A DNA stretch of 64,000 nt from SXRF01 sp964624555 (GTDB lineage: Bacteria > Pseudomonadota > Alphaproteobacteria > Rickettsiales > SXRF01). Location: the NCBI GenBank assembly GCA_964624555.1, contig CAZUXB010000004.1, positions 1-64,000 of the forward strand, read 5' to 3'. Below, piece by piece: positions 42,946-51,797 of this stretch. A program made the translations under genes and the position numbers. Each line of letters begins with the position of its first letter. The first letter of the stretch is position 1. Under the pieces are notes generated by a model. The model was not told the DNA's origin. It made no database searches and saw nothing but the letters and a program-made list of their open reading frames with translations.

Positions 42946-45078
42946 ATGTTTAATGTAACGAAGAAATCAATTGAATGGGGTGGCCGCACACTAACACTTG
43001 AAACCGGAAAAATAGCCCGCCAGGCCGATGGCGCAGTACTCGCAACCTATGGCAATACCGTGGTACTCTGCACCGTAGTTGCCGCAAAAAAACCAAAAGC
43101 TGATGTTGATTTCTTCCCGCTTACCGTAAACTATCAGGAAAAAGCCTTCGCCGCCGGTAAAATTCCCGGTGGCTTTTTCAAACGTGAAGGCCGCCCGACT
43201 GAAAAAGAAGTGCTGACCTCGCGTCTGATCGACCGCCCGATCCGCCCATTATTCCCCAATGGATTCTACAACGAAACACAGGTTGTGTGCACATTGCTTT
43301 CTCACGACATGCAGAATGATCCGGATATCGTTTCTATGATCGGCGCATCGGCTGCACTAACACTTTCCGGTGTTCCCTTCATGGGCCCGGTATTTGGTGC
43401 CCGTGTTGGTTATGTGAACGGCGAATATATGCTCAACCCAACCCGTGCTGAACTGCTTGATAGCAAGCTCGACCTCGTGGTTGCCGGTACTCGCACTTCT
43501 GTTCTCATGGTTGAATCAGAAGCGCAGGAACTTTCTGAAGAAGTGATGCTTGGCGCCGTGACCTACGGCCACAAGGAATCACAGGCCGTTATCAAAATGA
43601 TCATTGAGCTTGCTGAGGCCGCTGCCAAAGAACCGTGGGATTTCAAAAAACCCGAAGATGCCGAGCTCGAAGCGAAAGTTCGCGCCGCTGCGGAAGCAGA
43701 CCTGCGCGCCGCTTATAAGCTCACCGGCAAACAGGATCGCTCCAACCGTCTTGATGAAATTAAAACCGCTGTCAAAGAAAAACTCGGCGGCGAAAACGGC
43801 TATGATGATAAAACCCTCGGCAACCAGATCAAAAAACTGGAACAGGACATCGTGCGCACCGCCTATGTGGAAAACAAAGTGCGTATCGATGGCCGCGGCC
43901 CAGCCGATATCCGCCAGATAGTCAGCGAAGTTGGAGTTCTGCCTATGACCCACGGTTCGGCGCTGTTCACCCGCGGTGAAACACAGGCCGTAGTTGTTGC
44001 CACGCTCGGCACCAGCCAGGATGAACAGGTCATTGACGCGCTGGAAGGCGAATATCGCGAGAACTTCATGCTCCACTACAATTTCCCGCCATACTCAACC
44101 GGTGAAACTGGCCGCCTTGGTTCGCCAGGACGCCGTGAAATTGGTCATGGCAAACTGGCATGGCGCGCGGTACACCCGATGCTGCCGGAAAAAGAAGAAT
44201 TCCCCTACACGCTGCGCTGCGTATCGGAAATCACGGAATCGAACGGTTCATCTTCGATGGCGACCGTGTGCGGTAGCTCATTGGCGCTGATGGATGCCGG
44301 TGTGCCGCTGAAACGCCCGGTTGCCGGTATCGCGATGGGCCTCATAAAAGAAAAATCCGGTTTCATCGTTCTTTCCGATATCCTTGGTGATGAAGATCAT
44401 CTCGGCGATATGGATTTCAAAGTGGCTGGTACGTCTGACGGTATCACTGCATTGCAGATGGATATCAAGATTGATGGCATCACCGAAGAGATCATGAAGG
44501 TGGCGCTGACTCAGGCAAATGCCGGACGCAAGCACATCTTGGGCGAAATGGGCAAAGCGCTTTCCGCCCCGCGTGAATCTGTGGGCAGCACTGCGCCACG
44601 TATCACCACCATGAGCATACCGAAAGATAAAATTCGCGAAGTTATCGGCTCCGGCGGTAAAGTTATACGCGAAATCTGCGAAGTGACCGGCGCGAAAGTG
44701 GACATTGAAGATGACGGTACCGTGCGTATCGCTGCAACTTCGGAAGAAGCTGGAAAAAAGGCTTACGACTGGATATACGGCATCGTTGCTGAGCCGGAAG
44801 TTGGTCAGATACATAGCGGCAAGGTTGTGCGCGTGGTTGATTTCGGCGCCTTCGTGAACTTCTTCGGTGCGAAAGATGGCCTTGTGCATATCAGTGAACT
44901 GGCTGACCACCGCGTAAATAAAGTTGAAGACGTTGTAAAAGAAGGCGACACAGTGAAGGTGAAGGTTCTCGATATTGACAACCGTGGCAAGATCCGCCTC
45001 TCCATGCGGGTTGTGAACCAGGAAACTGGCGAGGACATGTCTGACAGCATGCCATCACGCGAAAAGAAAGCCCAGTAG
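42946..45078 (+). CDS. pnp: Polyribonucleotide nucleotidyltransferase
   Basis: 710 aa. Phosphorolytic 3'-5' exoribonuclease. Two RNase PH domains (the second with FMLHYNFPPYSTGETG and HGKLAWRA), the helical linker, a KH domain (REVIGSGGKVIREICEVTGAKVDI, about 562) and a C-terminal S1 domain (GKVVRVVDFGAFVNFFGAKDGL, about 625). All active-site regions look intact. Confidence 0.98.
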   Translation: MFNVTKKSIEWGGRTLTLETGKIARQADGAVLATYGNTVVLCTVVAAKKPKADVDFFPLTVNYQEKAFAAGKIPGGFFKREGRPTEKEVLTSRLIDRPIRPLFPNGFYNETQVVCTLLSHDMQNDPDIVSMIGASAALTLSGVPFMGPVFGARVGYVNGEYMLNPTRAELLDSKLDLVVAGTRTSVLMVESEAQELSEEVMLGAVTYGHKESQAVIKMIIELAEAAAKEPWDFKKPEDAELEAKVRAAAEADLRAAYKLTGKQDRSNRLDEIKTAVKEKLGGENGYDDKTLGNQIKKLEQDIVRTAYVENKVRIDGRGPADIRQIVSEVGVLPMTHGSALFTRGETQAVVVATLGTSQDEQVIDALEGEYRENFMLHYNFPPYSTGETGRLGSPGRREIGHGKLAWRAVHPMLPEKEEFPYTLRCVSEITESNGSSSMATVCGSSLALMDAGVPLKRPVAGIAMGLIKEKSGFIVLSDILGDEDHLGDMDFKVAGTSDGITALQMDIKIDGITEEIMKVALTQANAGRKHILGEMGKALSAPRESVGSTAPRITTMSIPKDKIREVIGSGGKVIREICEVTGAKVDIEDDGTVRIAATSEEAGKKAYDWIYGIVAEPEVGQIHSGKVVRVVDFGAFVNFFGAKDGLVHISELADHRVNKVEDVVKEGDTVKVKVLDIDNRGKIRLSMRVVNQETGEDMSDSMPSREKKAQ

Positions 45079-45082
45079 AAAA

Positions 45083-45156
45083 TAGTTACGAGTTACCGGT
45101 TGCCAGTTACCAGAAAATTATTTAACACTGGTATCTCGTAACTGGTAACAGGTAAC
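45083..45156. repeat. GTTACC/GGTAAC hairpin after pnp
   Basis: Arms AGTTACGAGTTACCGGTTGC and CTCGTAACTGGTAACAGGTA are imperfect complements. Sister of 29795-29862. It fills the gap between pnp and the next gene. Confidence 0.7.
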
Positions 45157-45163
45157 TAAAATC

Positions 45164-45772
45164 ATGAGCAATCCCAAATTACTCAAAGCCCGCATTAACC
45201 ACAGCCGCATATTTGCGGTTGCGCTGGTGCTGGTGCTGCTCGTCAGTCAACCAATATATGCTGTAAACCATTTTCCGCGCGAATGTATGCTGTGGGTCGG
45301 TTATGCCATGGTGATATTCGGCGCCTTTGGCCGCGTTTATTGCTCGGCCTTCATCGGCGGGCGCAAGAATGACGAGGTAATACGCTCCGGCCCGTTCTCG
45401 GTGGTGCGCAACCCGCTTTATGTGTTCTCGTTCATCGCTATGGTCGGCATCGGTTTGCAGTCAGGCATGTTGCTGGTGACCGCGATACTCATCGGCGCAT
45501 TCGTGTTTTATTATCCTATGGTGGTGGCCAAGGAAGAAGCATTTCTCGAAAATAAATTCGGCGAGCCTTATACAAAATATAAAGCCGAAGTGCCGCGCTG
45601 GATACCTAATTTAAAACTGTGGAATGAACCGGAACAGGTGGATGCCAAGCCCAAATTCCTGCGCAAAACCGCGCTCGATGCCGCGATATTCTTCCTGCCG
45701 ATGCCTTGTTTTACTATTATCAACTCCTTGCAGATACACCACATATTGCCAATATGGTTGACACTGCCATAG
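45164..45772 (+). CDS. Isoprenylcysteine/phospholipid methyltransferase-like membrane protein
   Basis: 202 aa with four or five membrane helices. RSGPFSVVRNPLYVFSF and the C-terminal EEAFLENKFGEPYTKYKAEVPRWIP are the ICMT/PEMT family motifs that bind S-adenosylmethionine at the membrane. The bacterial substrate is unknown; phospholipid or another membrane lipid is more likely than a prenylated protein. Confidence 0.85.
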   Translation: MSNPKLLKARINHSRIFAVALVLVLLVSQPIYAVNHFPRECMLWVGYAMVIFGAFGRVYCSAFIGGRKNDEVIRSGPFSVVRNPLYVFSFIAMVGIGLQSGMLLVTAILIGAFVFYYPMVVAKEEAFLENKFGEPYTKYKAEVPRWIPNLKLWNEPEQVDAKPKFLRKTALDAAIFFLPMPCFTIINSLQIHHILPIWLTLP

Positions 45773-45844
45773 GTTAACTCCATTTAATATTTTGTCTTTA
45801 AACGGCGGGGATATTTGCTATAATAGGAAAAAATCAGGGCCGGA

Positions 45845-46234
45845 ATGATGGAAGAAAACAAACCTGAAAATAATGACGAAAAGCATAAGAAGCATCACTT
45901 CTGGCAAAGGCGTCATGAAAAAGAAAAGGAAATCGCCAACCACCGTGGTCAGGCCGCTGCTTATGCTACCGTTGGTACTATTGGTACGCTTGGTTGGGGA
46001 ACTGCTGAGGCAATGGGAAGTGGCTTGGCATCAGAACTTGCAGAAGTTGCGTTGTTTGAGGCGTCCGATAAAATAAGCAAAAAAGCATGGAAAAGAATCG
46101 GTGCTGTTGTGGGTGGGGTGGCGGTAGGCGCATTTGTATATGCCGGGATAAAACATTTCCGCGCTGAAAAATTACAGGCTGAATTGAATGAAAAAGACTC
46201 TTCTCCCTCTCCCCTTGGGAGAGGGCTGGGGTGA
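45845..46234 (+). CDS. Small glycine-rich membrane protein, repeat-derived C-terminus
   Basis: 129 aa. A His/Lys/Glu-rich N-terminus (about 1-35) is followed by a Gly/Ala-rich hydrophobic part (YATVGTIGTLGWGTAEAMG) and a second one (IGAVVGGVAVGAFVYAGI). The last residues (PSPLGRGLG) and the stop are encoded by the CCCTCTCC repeat that begins at 46203, so the original C-terminus has been replaced or lengthened. Not otherwise recognised. Confidence 0.65.
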   Translation: MMEENKPENNDEKHKKHHFWQRRHEKEKEIANHRGQAAAYATVGTIGTLGWGTAEAMGSGLASELAEVALFEASDKISKKAWKRIGAVVGGVAVGAFVYAGIKHFRAEKLQAELNEKDSSPSPLGRGLG

Positions 46235-46292
46235 GGGCTAAGTAACCACGATAGACAGCCCTCATCCTAACCTTCTCCCAGAGGGAGAAGGA
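46203..46292. repeat. CCCTCTCC-family double palindrome
   Basis: CCCTCTCCCCTTGGGAGAGG, the GGGGTGAGGG linker and CCTTCTCCCAGAGGGAGAAG. Its left part forms the final codons of the gene at 45845-46234. Confidence 0.8.
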
Positions 46293-46346
46293 ACTATCCT
46301 AAAGCAATTTCCTTGTAAAAATATAGCTAACTGCTAAACCAGTTGG

Positions 46347-48548
46347 ATGAACTCATCCTTGGAAATTACTACAACACAATCTTCTGAAAATTCCCTCACT
46401 GCGGCGCTGAATCCGCAGCAACGTGCGGCAGTGGAGGCAACGCAGGGCGCGGTGCTGGTGCTGGCCGGTGCGGGCACTGGCAAAACCCGCGTACTCACCA
46501 CGCGCATCGCCTATATCCTCACCAACCGCCTCGCATATCCCGGTGAAATTCTCGCGGTGACTTTCACCAACAAAGCCGCGCGCGAAATGGCTGAGCGCGT
46601 GAATGCCATGACCGGCAGCGCACAGGCATTATGGCAGGGAACGTTCCACTCGATAGGCGCCAAAATCATCCGCCGCCACGCCGAGAAGCTGGGGCTTACC
46701 TCGAGCTTCACCATACTGGATTCTGATGACCAGTTGCGCCTGCTCAAAACCATTCTCGCCGAACAGAACATTGATGATAAGTCGCTGCCGCCGAAATTAT
46801 TTTCAGCGATAATCCAATCATGGAAAGACCAGGGGCTAACGCCGGATAAGGTGACCAATGTCAGTGATTCGCAGGCCGCTGGTGGCCACGCGCTTAAAGT
46901 ATATAAACTATATCAGGACCGGTTGCGTAGCCTGAACGCGACCGATTTCGGCGATTTGATATTGCATATGCTGACTTTGTTCACCAATTTCCCGGAAGTG
47001 CTGCGCGAATATTCCAGCCGCTTTAAATATATCCTCGTCGATGAGTATCAGGATACCAACGTGGCGCAGTATCTGTGGCTGCGGCTGCTTGCGAGTTATC
47101 ACAAGAATATCTGCTGCGTGGGCGATGACGACCAATCCATCTATAGCTGGCGCGGCGCGGAGGTCGGCAACATCCTGCGTTTTGAAAAAGATTATCCCGA
47201 TGCCACGGTCATTCGCCTTGAATGCAACTACCGCTCTACGCCGCATATACTGGCGGCGGCGAGCAAAGTTATCGCCAATAATAAAGGACGTCTTGGCAAA
47301 ACGCTGTGGACGCCGGTGCAGGATGGCGAAAAAATAAAACTAAAATCAGTGTGGGACGAGGGCGAGGAAGCACGCTTCGTCGGCGAAGAAGTGGAGGCAC
47401 TGCAACGCGCGAAAATTTCGCTCAAGGATATGGCGATATTGGTGCGCGCCGGTTTCCAGACGCGGGCGTTTGAAGAACGGTTTTTGACACTGGGAATTCC
47501 GTATCGTGTTATCGGGGGGCTGCGCTTTTATGAGCGGCAGGAAATCCGCGATGCGGTGGCCTACTTGCGCATACTCGCTGTGCCGCAGGATGATCTGGCT
47601 TTCGAGCGCATCATCAACACGCCCAAACGCGGTATCGGGCAGGCGACCATGCAGCAACTGCACACCACCGCGCGGAGCCTGAATAGCTCGCTCTATAATG
47701 CCACCCACCATCTGCTTAAAACCGGGGTGATAAAAGGAAAACTCGGTGAGGCGCTGAATAAGTTTATAAATAACTGCGAAAGCTGGAAGGTGAAACTGGC
47801 AACGCTGCCGCTCGGCGAAGTGGTGGAGTTAGTGCTGGAAGAAAGCGGTTACCTGAATATGTGGAAGCAGGAAAAAACACCGGAAGCGGCGGGGCGTATT
47901 GAAAACTTAAAGGAATTATCACGCGCTATCGGCGAGTTTGAAAGCATCAATGCCTTTCTTGAGCATGTGAGCCTGGTGATGGAAGCGGCGGGTGCCGATA
48001 GTAATGTTGATATGGTAAGCCTGATGACGCTACACGCTGCGAAAGGCCTGGAGTTCAATGTGGTATTCCTGCCCGGATGGGAGGAGGGGGTATTCCCCCA
48101 TCAGCGCGCAATCGACGAATCCGGCGCCAAGGGGCTGGAGGAAGAACGCAGGCTGGCCTATGTGGGCATCACCCGCGCACGGAATAAATTATATATATCG
48201 CACGCAGCTAACCGCCGCATCTATAACCAGTGGCAGAGCAGTATTCCTTCGCGCTTTATTGGTGAAATACCGCCGGACACGATGGAGCAGGTGGGTGGCG
48301 GCGCAGTGAATATGGCAAGCCGGAGCATGAAAAACTGGAGCAGCGAGGTGGCCGATATTTTGGCGTCCCATAAAGCTACCGTAACCCCAGAAGCCGAGGA
48401 AAAATTCAAAAAAGGCCAGCGCATTTTCCACCAGAAGTTCGGTTACGGCTACATATTAACCATTAGCGGAAATACGCTAGAGATCAGCTTCGACAAGGCT
48501 GGAAAGAAAAAAGTATTGGCTGAGTTTGTTAGTGTCATGCCAGCATAG
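46347..48548 (+). CDS. uvrD: UvrD/PcrA-family DNA helicase
   Basis: 733 aa SF1A helicase of nucleotide-excision and mismatch repair. LNPQQRAAVEATQGAVLVLAGAG-TGKT is Walker A (about 45), VDEYQDTN is motif II, GDDDQSIYSWRGAE motif III, LECNYRS motif IV, MTLHAAKGLEF motif V and RRLAYVGITRAR motif VI. The C-terminal tail has the KFGYGYILTISG Tudor-like part. The final four residues and the stop come from the repeat at 48534-48599. Confidence 0.95.
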   Translation: MNSSLEITTTQSSENSLTAALNPQQRAAVEATQGAVLVLAGAGTGKTRVLTTRIAYILTNRLAYPGEILAVTFTNKAAREMAERVNAMTGSAQALWQGTFHSIGAKIIRRHAEKLGLTSSFTILDSDDQLRLLKTILAEQNIDDKSLPPKLFSAIIQSWKDQGLTPDKVTNVSDSQAAGGHALKVYKLYQDRLRSLNATDFGDLILHMLTLFTNFPEVLREYSSRFKYILVDEYQDTNVAQYLWLRLLASYHKNICCVGDDDQSIYSWRGAEVGNILRFEKDYPDATVIRLECNYRSTPHILAAASKVIANNKGRLGKTLWTPVQDGEKIKLKSVWDEGEEARFVGEEVEALQRAKISLKDMAILVRAGFQTRAFEERFLTLGIPYRVIGGLRFYERQEIRDAVAYLRILAVPQDDLAFERIINTPKRGIGQATMQQLHTTARSLNSSLYNATHHLLKTGVIKGKLGEALNKFINNCESWKVKLATLPLGEVVELVLEESGYLNMWKQEKTPEAAGRIENLKELSRAIGEFESINAFLEHVSLVMEAAGADSNVDMVSLMTLHAAKGLEFNVVFLPGWEEGVFPHQRAIDESGAKGLEEERRLAYVGITRARNKLYISHAANRRIYNQWQSSIPSRFIGEIPPDTMEQVGGGAVNMASRSMKNWSSEVADILASHKATVTPEAEEKFKKGQRIFHQKFGYGYILTISGNTLEISFDKAGKKKVLAEFVSVMPA

Positions 48549-48599
48549 GCTGGCATCCAGTGGATAGAAGTTCTGGATACCAGCTTTCGCTGGTATGAC
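48534..48599. repeat. GTCATGCCAGC...GCTGGTATGAC repeat at uvrD end
   Basis: Palindromic element with arms of GTCATRCCAGC type, 66 bp, overlapping the last codons and stop of the helicase gene. A second copy lies at 57919-57984 before prs. Confidence 0.85.
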
Positions 48600-48610
48600 A
48601 AGGAAGTATA

Positions 48611-48660
48611 ATTCCTATTGACATACTAGGAATTAAACTATATAAAATCACTATAGTTTA
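48611..48660 (+). promoter_or_regulatory. Promoter with two operator-like inverted repeats (Rrf2 gene)
   Basis: TTGACA (48619-48624), 17 bases, TATAAA (48642-48647) is a strong sigma-70-type promoter. AATTCCTA-N9-TAGGAATT (48611-48635) overlaps the -35 box, and AAACTATA-N9-TATAGTTT (48636-48660) overlaps the -10 box. Both repeats have 8-bp arms and a 9-base spacer, and their centres are 25 bp apart. Binding by the Rrf2 protein encoded just downstream is the natural reading, since this family usually represses itself. Confidence 0.75.
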
Positions 48661-48689
48661 GTTTGATTTGGTTTTTTGGGGAATTTGCT

Positions 48690-49130
48690 ATGCTGTCGAT
48701 GAAGTCAAAATACGCGATCCGGGCGCTGATGGTGCTGGCTGCCGCTGATGGTAAAATGCTCCAGAGCAAGGCCATTGCCAAGGCCGCCGATGCCCCGCTT
48801 AAATTCCTTGAGGCCATCCTCCTTGAACTGAAAAACCACGGAATTGTTGAAAGCAAGCGTGGAATTTTCGGTGGCTATTACTTAGAAGTACCGGCTAAAA
48901 AAATCATGATCGGTGATGTAATACGCCTGATGGAAGGGATGCTTGCGCCCGTGCGTTGCGCCAGTATCAATAATTACCAGCGCTGTGAAGATTGTACGGA
49001 CGAAGAAACCTGTACCATACGCCATTTGATGATCGATGTCCGTAACGCTATTTCCGATGTGCTGGATAAGAAAAATCTGTCGGAACTGATATCAACCCAA
49101 AACAAGCTTGTTAACAAAAAACATAAATAG
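48690..49130 (+). CDS. Rrf2-family regulator with Cys cluster
   Basis: 146 aa from ATG 48690. The winged HTH (MKSKYAIRALMVLAA...) carries the typical GIVESKRGIFGGYYL wing. A Cys-rich loop (CASINNYQRCEDCTDEETC) could hold an Fe-S cluster, as in IscR, or sense sulfur status, as in CymR-like proteins. It precedes a porin and a sulfate-binding protein, which favours a sulfur-supply regulator. That is inference from context. Confidence 0.88.
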   Translation: MLSMKSKYAIRALMVLAAADGKMLQSKAIAKAADAPLKFLEAILLELKNHGIVESKRGIFGGYYLEVPAKKIMIGDVIRLMEGMLAPVRCASINNYQRCEDCTDEETCTIRHLMIDVRNAISDVLDKKNLSELISTQNKLVNKKHK

Positions 49131-49141
49131 GAGAGTGAATC

Positions 49142-50671
49142 ATGCAAAAACATAAAAGCACCGTCATTGCGAGCGCAGCGAAGCAATCCAGTAACGGCCT
49201 TGCAGTTAGACCTGGATTGCTTCGTCGCGTTGCTCCTCGCAATGACGTATTATATGGAACGCTTATGGTTACCAGCGTTCTTACTTTGTTATTATCATCT
49301 CCCGCTTATGCTGACGCGGAAACTGACGCGCTACGCGCGCAGATAAAGGTGCTGGAAAAACGCCTCGATCAGTTGGAGAAAAAACAGAAAGTGGTCGCGG
49401 CCAAACCGGATATTGAAAAGCGCTTAAATATTGTCGAGCGCAAACAGGAAATAGCGCAGGATGATGCGAAGGCCAAAGCCGACAAAACTCCGGCTATCGA
49501 AGTTGGCCCGAAAGGTATTTCCATCACCTCGCCGGATAAGCAATACAGTGTTCGTATGCGCGCCTATGCCCAGACGCAATACCGTAATTTCCTGAATAAT
49601 AGTAACACTACCAGCACCAACCAGTTCCTGCTGCGTAGCGCGCGCCCGATACTGGAAGCAAAAATTACCGACTATTTTAATGCCCGTCTGATGCTTGATT
49701 TCGGTAACAACCAGACGCGCCTGCTTGATGCCTATGTCGATTTCAAACCAGTACCGGAATCAAAACTGCTGGTGCTGCGGGCAGGTAAATTCAAAGCACC
49801 TATCGGGCTGGAACGCTGGCAATCAGAGCAGGAGCTGATCTATGCCGAGCGCGGCCAGACCACCAACCTGGTGCCGTTCCGCGACCAGGGCGTGATGGCG
49901 CTTGGTGAAATAATACCTGACCAACTTGAATACCAGCTATCCTACACCAACGGTGTAGTTGATCTTGGTGACAATAGCGCCGACTCTGACAACCACAAAG
50001 ACGTAAGCGGGCGAATATTTGCCCATCCGTTCCGCTGGTCCAACGTTGGATTTCTACAGGGATTGGGGCTGGGTGTGGGTGGAACTTACGGCGAACATAC
50101 CGGCAATTCCACAGCAGGTTCGCAGGGGCTAACCGCCGGTTATGTGACAATAGGTCAATCACGTTATTTTACCTATAGCAGCTCAGCCTATGCCGATGGC
50201 ACGCAATGGCGCTTCAACCCGCAGGCCTATTACTATAACGGGCCATTCAGCCTGCTTGGTGAGTATGTCCTTAACAGTCAGGAAGTGCGTAATGGAGCCA
50301 ATAAAAAGACGCTGCGTAACGATGCCTGGAATGCCATCGCGACCTATGTCATCACTGGTGAAGATGCGAGTTTCGATGGGGTGAAACCGGCCAATAATTT
50401 TGATATCACCAAGGGCAACTGGGGTGCGTTCGAAGTGACCGGGCGTGTTGGTGTGCTTAATGTGGATAAGGATGCTTTCCCATTATTCTCAAGCCTCACT
50501 ACTTCGGCAAAAAAGGCCAGCGAAGGAGCGGTGGGGCTTAACTGGTACCTGAATAATTCGGTGAAGCTCAACCTCGATTTTGCCACCACAAAATTCGACC
50601 GTGGTGCTGCGGGGACTGCCGACCGTTCAACCGAACGTGTGGTCATAACACAAGCACAATTTAGATTTTAA
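49142..50671 (+). CDS. Porin O/P-like outer-membrane protein with repeat in its signal region
   Basis: 509 aa. Most of it (about 125-509) is a beta-barrel with alternating strands and a terminal Phe (QAQFRF) as expected for an outer-membrane protein, related to the phosphate-selective porin O/P family. A coiled coil (IKVLEKRLDQLEKKQKVV) precedes it. The signal peptide (LMVTSVLTLLLSSPAYADA) does not start the frame: the 84-bp GTCATTGCGAG repeat at 49163-49246 has been inserted in frame after the first seven codons. AGGAGAG precedes ATG 49142; the internal ATG 49265 has only a weak site. Confidence 0.88.
   Translation: MQKHKSTVIASAAKQSSNGLAVRPGLLRRVAPRNDVLYGTLMVTSVLTLLLSSPAYADAETDALRAQIKVLEKRLDQLEKKQKVVAAKPDIEKRLNIVERKQEIAQDDAKAKADKTPAIEVGPKGISITSPDKQYSVRMRAYAQTQYRNFLNNSNTTSTNQFLLRSARPILEAKITDYFNARLMLDFGNNQTRLLDAYVDFKPVPESKLLVLRAGKFKAPIGLERWQSEQELIYAERGQTTNLVPFRDQGVMALGEIIPDQLEYQLSYTNGVVDLGDNSADSDNHKDVSGRIFAHPFRWSNVGFLQGLGLGVGGTYGEHTGNSTAGSQGLTAGYVTIGQSRYFTYSSSAYADGTQWRFNPQAYYYNGPFSLLGEYVLNSQEVRNGANKKTLRNDAWNAIATYVITGEDASFDGVKPANNFDITKGNWGAFEVTGRVGVLNVDKDAFPLFSSLTTSAKKASEGAVGLNWYLNNSVKLNLDFATTKFDRGAAGTADRSTERVVITQAQFRF
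49163..49246. repeat. GTCATTGCGAG...CTCGCAATGAC repeat inside porin gene
   Basis: 84-bp palindromic element with the arms GTCATTGCGAGCGCAGCGAA and CGTTGCTCCTCGCAATGAC, encoding ASAAKQSS and RRVAPRND in this frame. Its length is a multiple of three, so the frame survives. Confidence 0.9.
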
Positions 50672-50674
50672 CAA

Positions 50675-50752
50675 GTGAGATGACTCGATTATTCGATGAT
50701 TCAGAAAATAATTAGTCATCGAGTTATCTAGTTATCTAGTCATCTAGTCATC
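50675..50752. repeat. GATGACTCGATT/AGTCATCTAGTCATC hairpin
   Basis: The low-complexity arms pair imperfectly. Same words as 19149-19233. It lies between the porin and sulfate-binding protein genes. Confidence 0.7.
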
Positions 50753-50769
50753 CAAAAAGGAGAAAAACA

Positions 50770-51777
50770 ATGAAAATATCAAATATTATAACTATAGCTT
50801 TACTGGCGACAACGGTCGTTTTCTCACCGGCCCGCGCTGCCGATCCGATAGAGTTACTAAATGTCTCCTACGACCCAACACGCGAATTCTATGAAAAATA
50901 TAACACGCTGTTTGCTGCCCACTGGAAAGAAAAATCGGGGCAGGATGTGAAGATAACCCAGTCGCATGGCGGTTCGGGCAAGCAGGCGCGCTCGGTGATC
51001 GACGGGCTTAAGGCTGATGTTGTTACTCTGGCCCTGTCTTACGATATTGACGTTATCGCCGAGAAAGCGAAATTGCTGCCCGATGACTGGCAGTCAAAAT
51101 ACCCGCATAACAGCTCACCCTATACTTCAACTATCGTGTTTCTGGTGCGCAAGGATAACCCCAAGCATATCAAGGACTGGAACGATCTGGTACGCGATGA
51201 GGTGCAGGTGATAACCCCCAACCCGAAAACCGGCGGCGGCGCACGTTGGAATTATCTGGCAGCGTGGGCCTATGCCAAGGATAAATTCGGTGGTGATGAA
51301 GCAAAAATAAAAGAATTCGTCGGCAAGATATATAAACATGTGCCGGTGCTTGATACGGCTGCACGGGGAGCAACCACCACCTTCGTGCAGCGTGGTATCG
51401 GCGATGTGCTGATAACCTGGGAGAATGAAGCATTCCTTGCACAGAAGGAACTGGGCAAAGGCCAGTTTGAAATTGTCCTGCCCTCCATAAGTATACTTGC
51501 CGAACCGCCGGTGGCTGTGGTGGAGAAAAATGCAGTGCGCAAGGGAACATTGGATGCAGCGCAGGAATATCTCTCCTTCCTTTATAGTCCGCAGGCGCAG
51601 GAGCTGGCAGCAGAGAATTTCTATCGCCCGATCGATGAAACCATAGCCGCCAAATACAAGGATAAATTCCCGGCGATAAAGATCGTAACCATCGCTGATT
51701 TCGGCGGCTGGAAGAAAGCCCAGAAAGAACATTTCGATGATGGCGGCGTCTTCGACCAGATATATGATAGTAAGTGA
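50770..51777 (+). CDS. sbp: Sulfate ABC transporter substrate-binding protein
   Basis: 335 aa. A signal peptide (to about residue 23, ...FSPARA-AD) exports it to the periplasm. NVSYDPTREFYEKYN, SHGGSGKQARSVIDGLKADVVTLALSYDID and NPKTGGGARWNYLAAW are the sulfate/thiosulfate-binding signatures. The permease and ATPase genes that normally follow are not here; the next gene is unrelated. Likely controlled by the Rrf2 protein upstream, but this is inferred. Confidence 0.95.
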   Translation: MKISNIITIALLATTVVFSPARAADPIELLNVSYDPTREFYEKYNTLFAAHWKEKSGQDVKITQSHGGSGKQARSVIDGLKADVVTLALSYDIDVIAEKAKLLPDDWQSKYPHNSSPYTSTIVFLVRKDNPKHIKDWNDLVRDEVQVITPNPKTGGGARWNYLAAWAYAKDKFGGDEAKIKEFVGKIYKHVPVLDTAARGATTTFVQRGIGDVLITWENEAFLAQKELGKGQFEIVLPSISILAEPPVAVVEKNAVRKGTLDAAQEYLSFLYSPQAQELAAENFYRPIDETIAAKYKDKFPAIKIVTIADFGGWKKAQKEHFDDGGVFDQIYDSK

Positions 51778-51797
51778 TTACACTTTGACTTCAAAGG

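Noticed and set aside
44278..44910. 210-codon minus-strand frame opposite pnp
   Set aside because: It mirrors the conserved PNPase core and has no ribosome site or motif.
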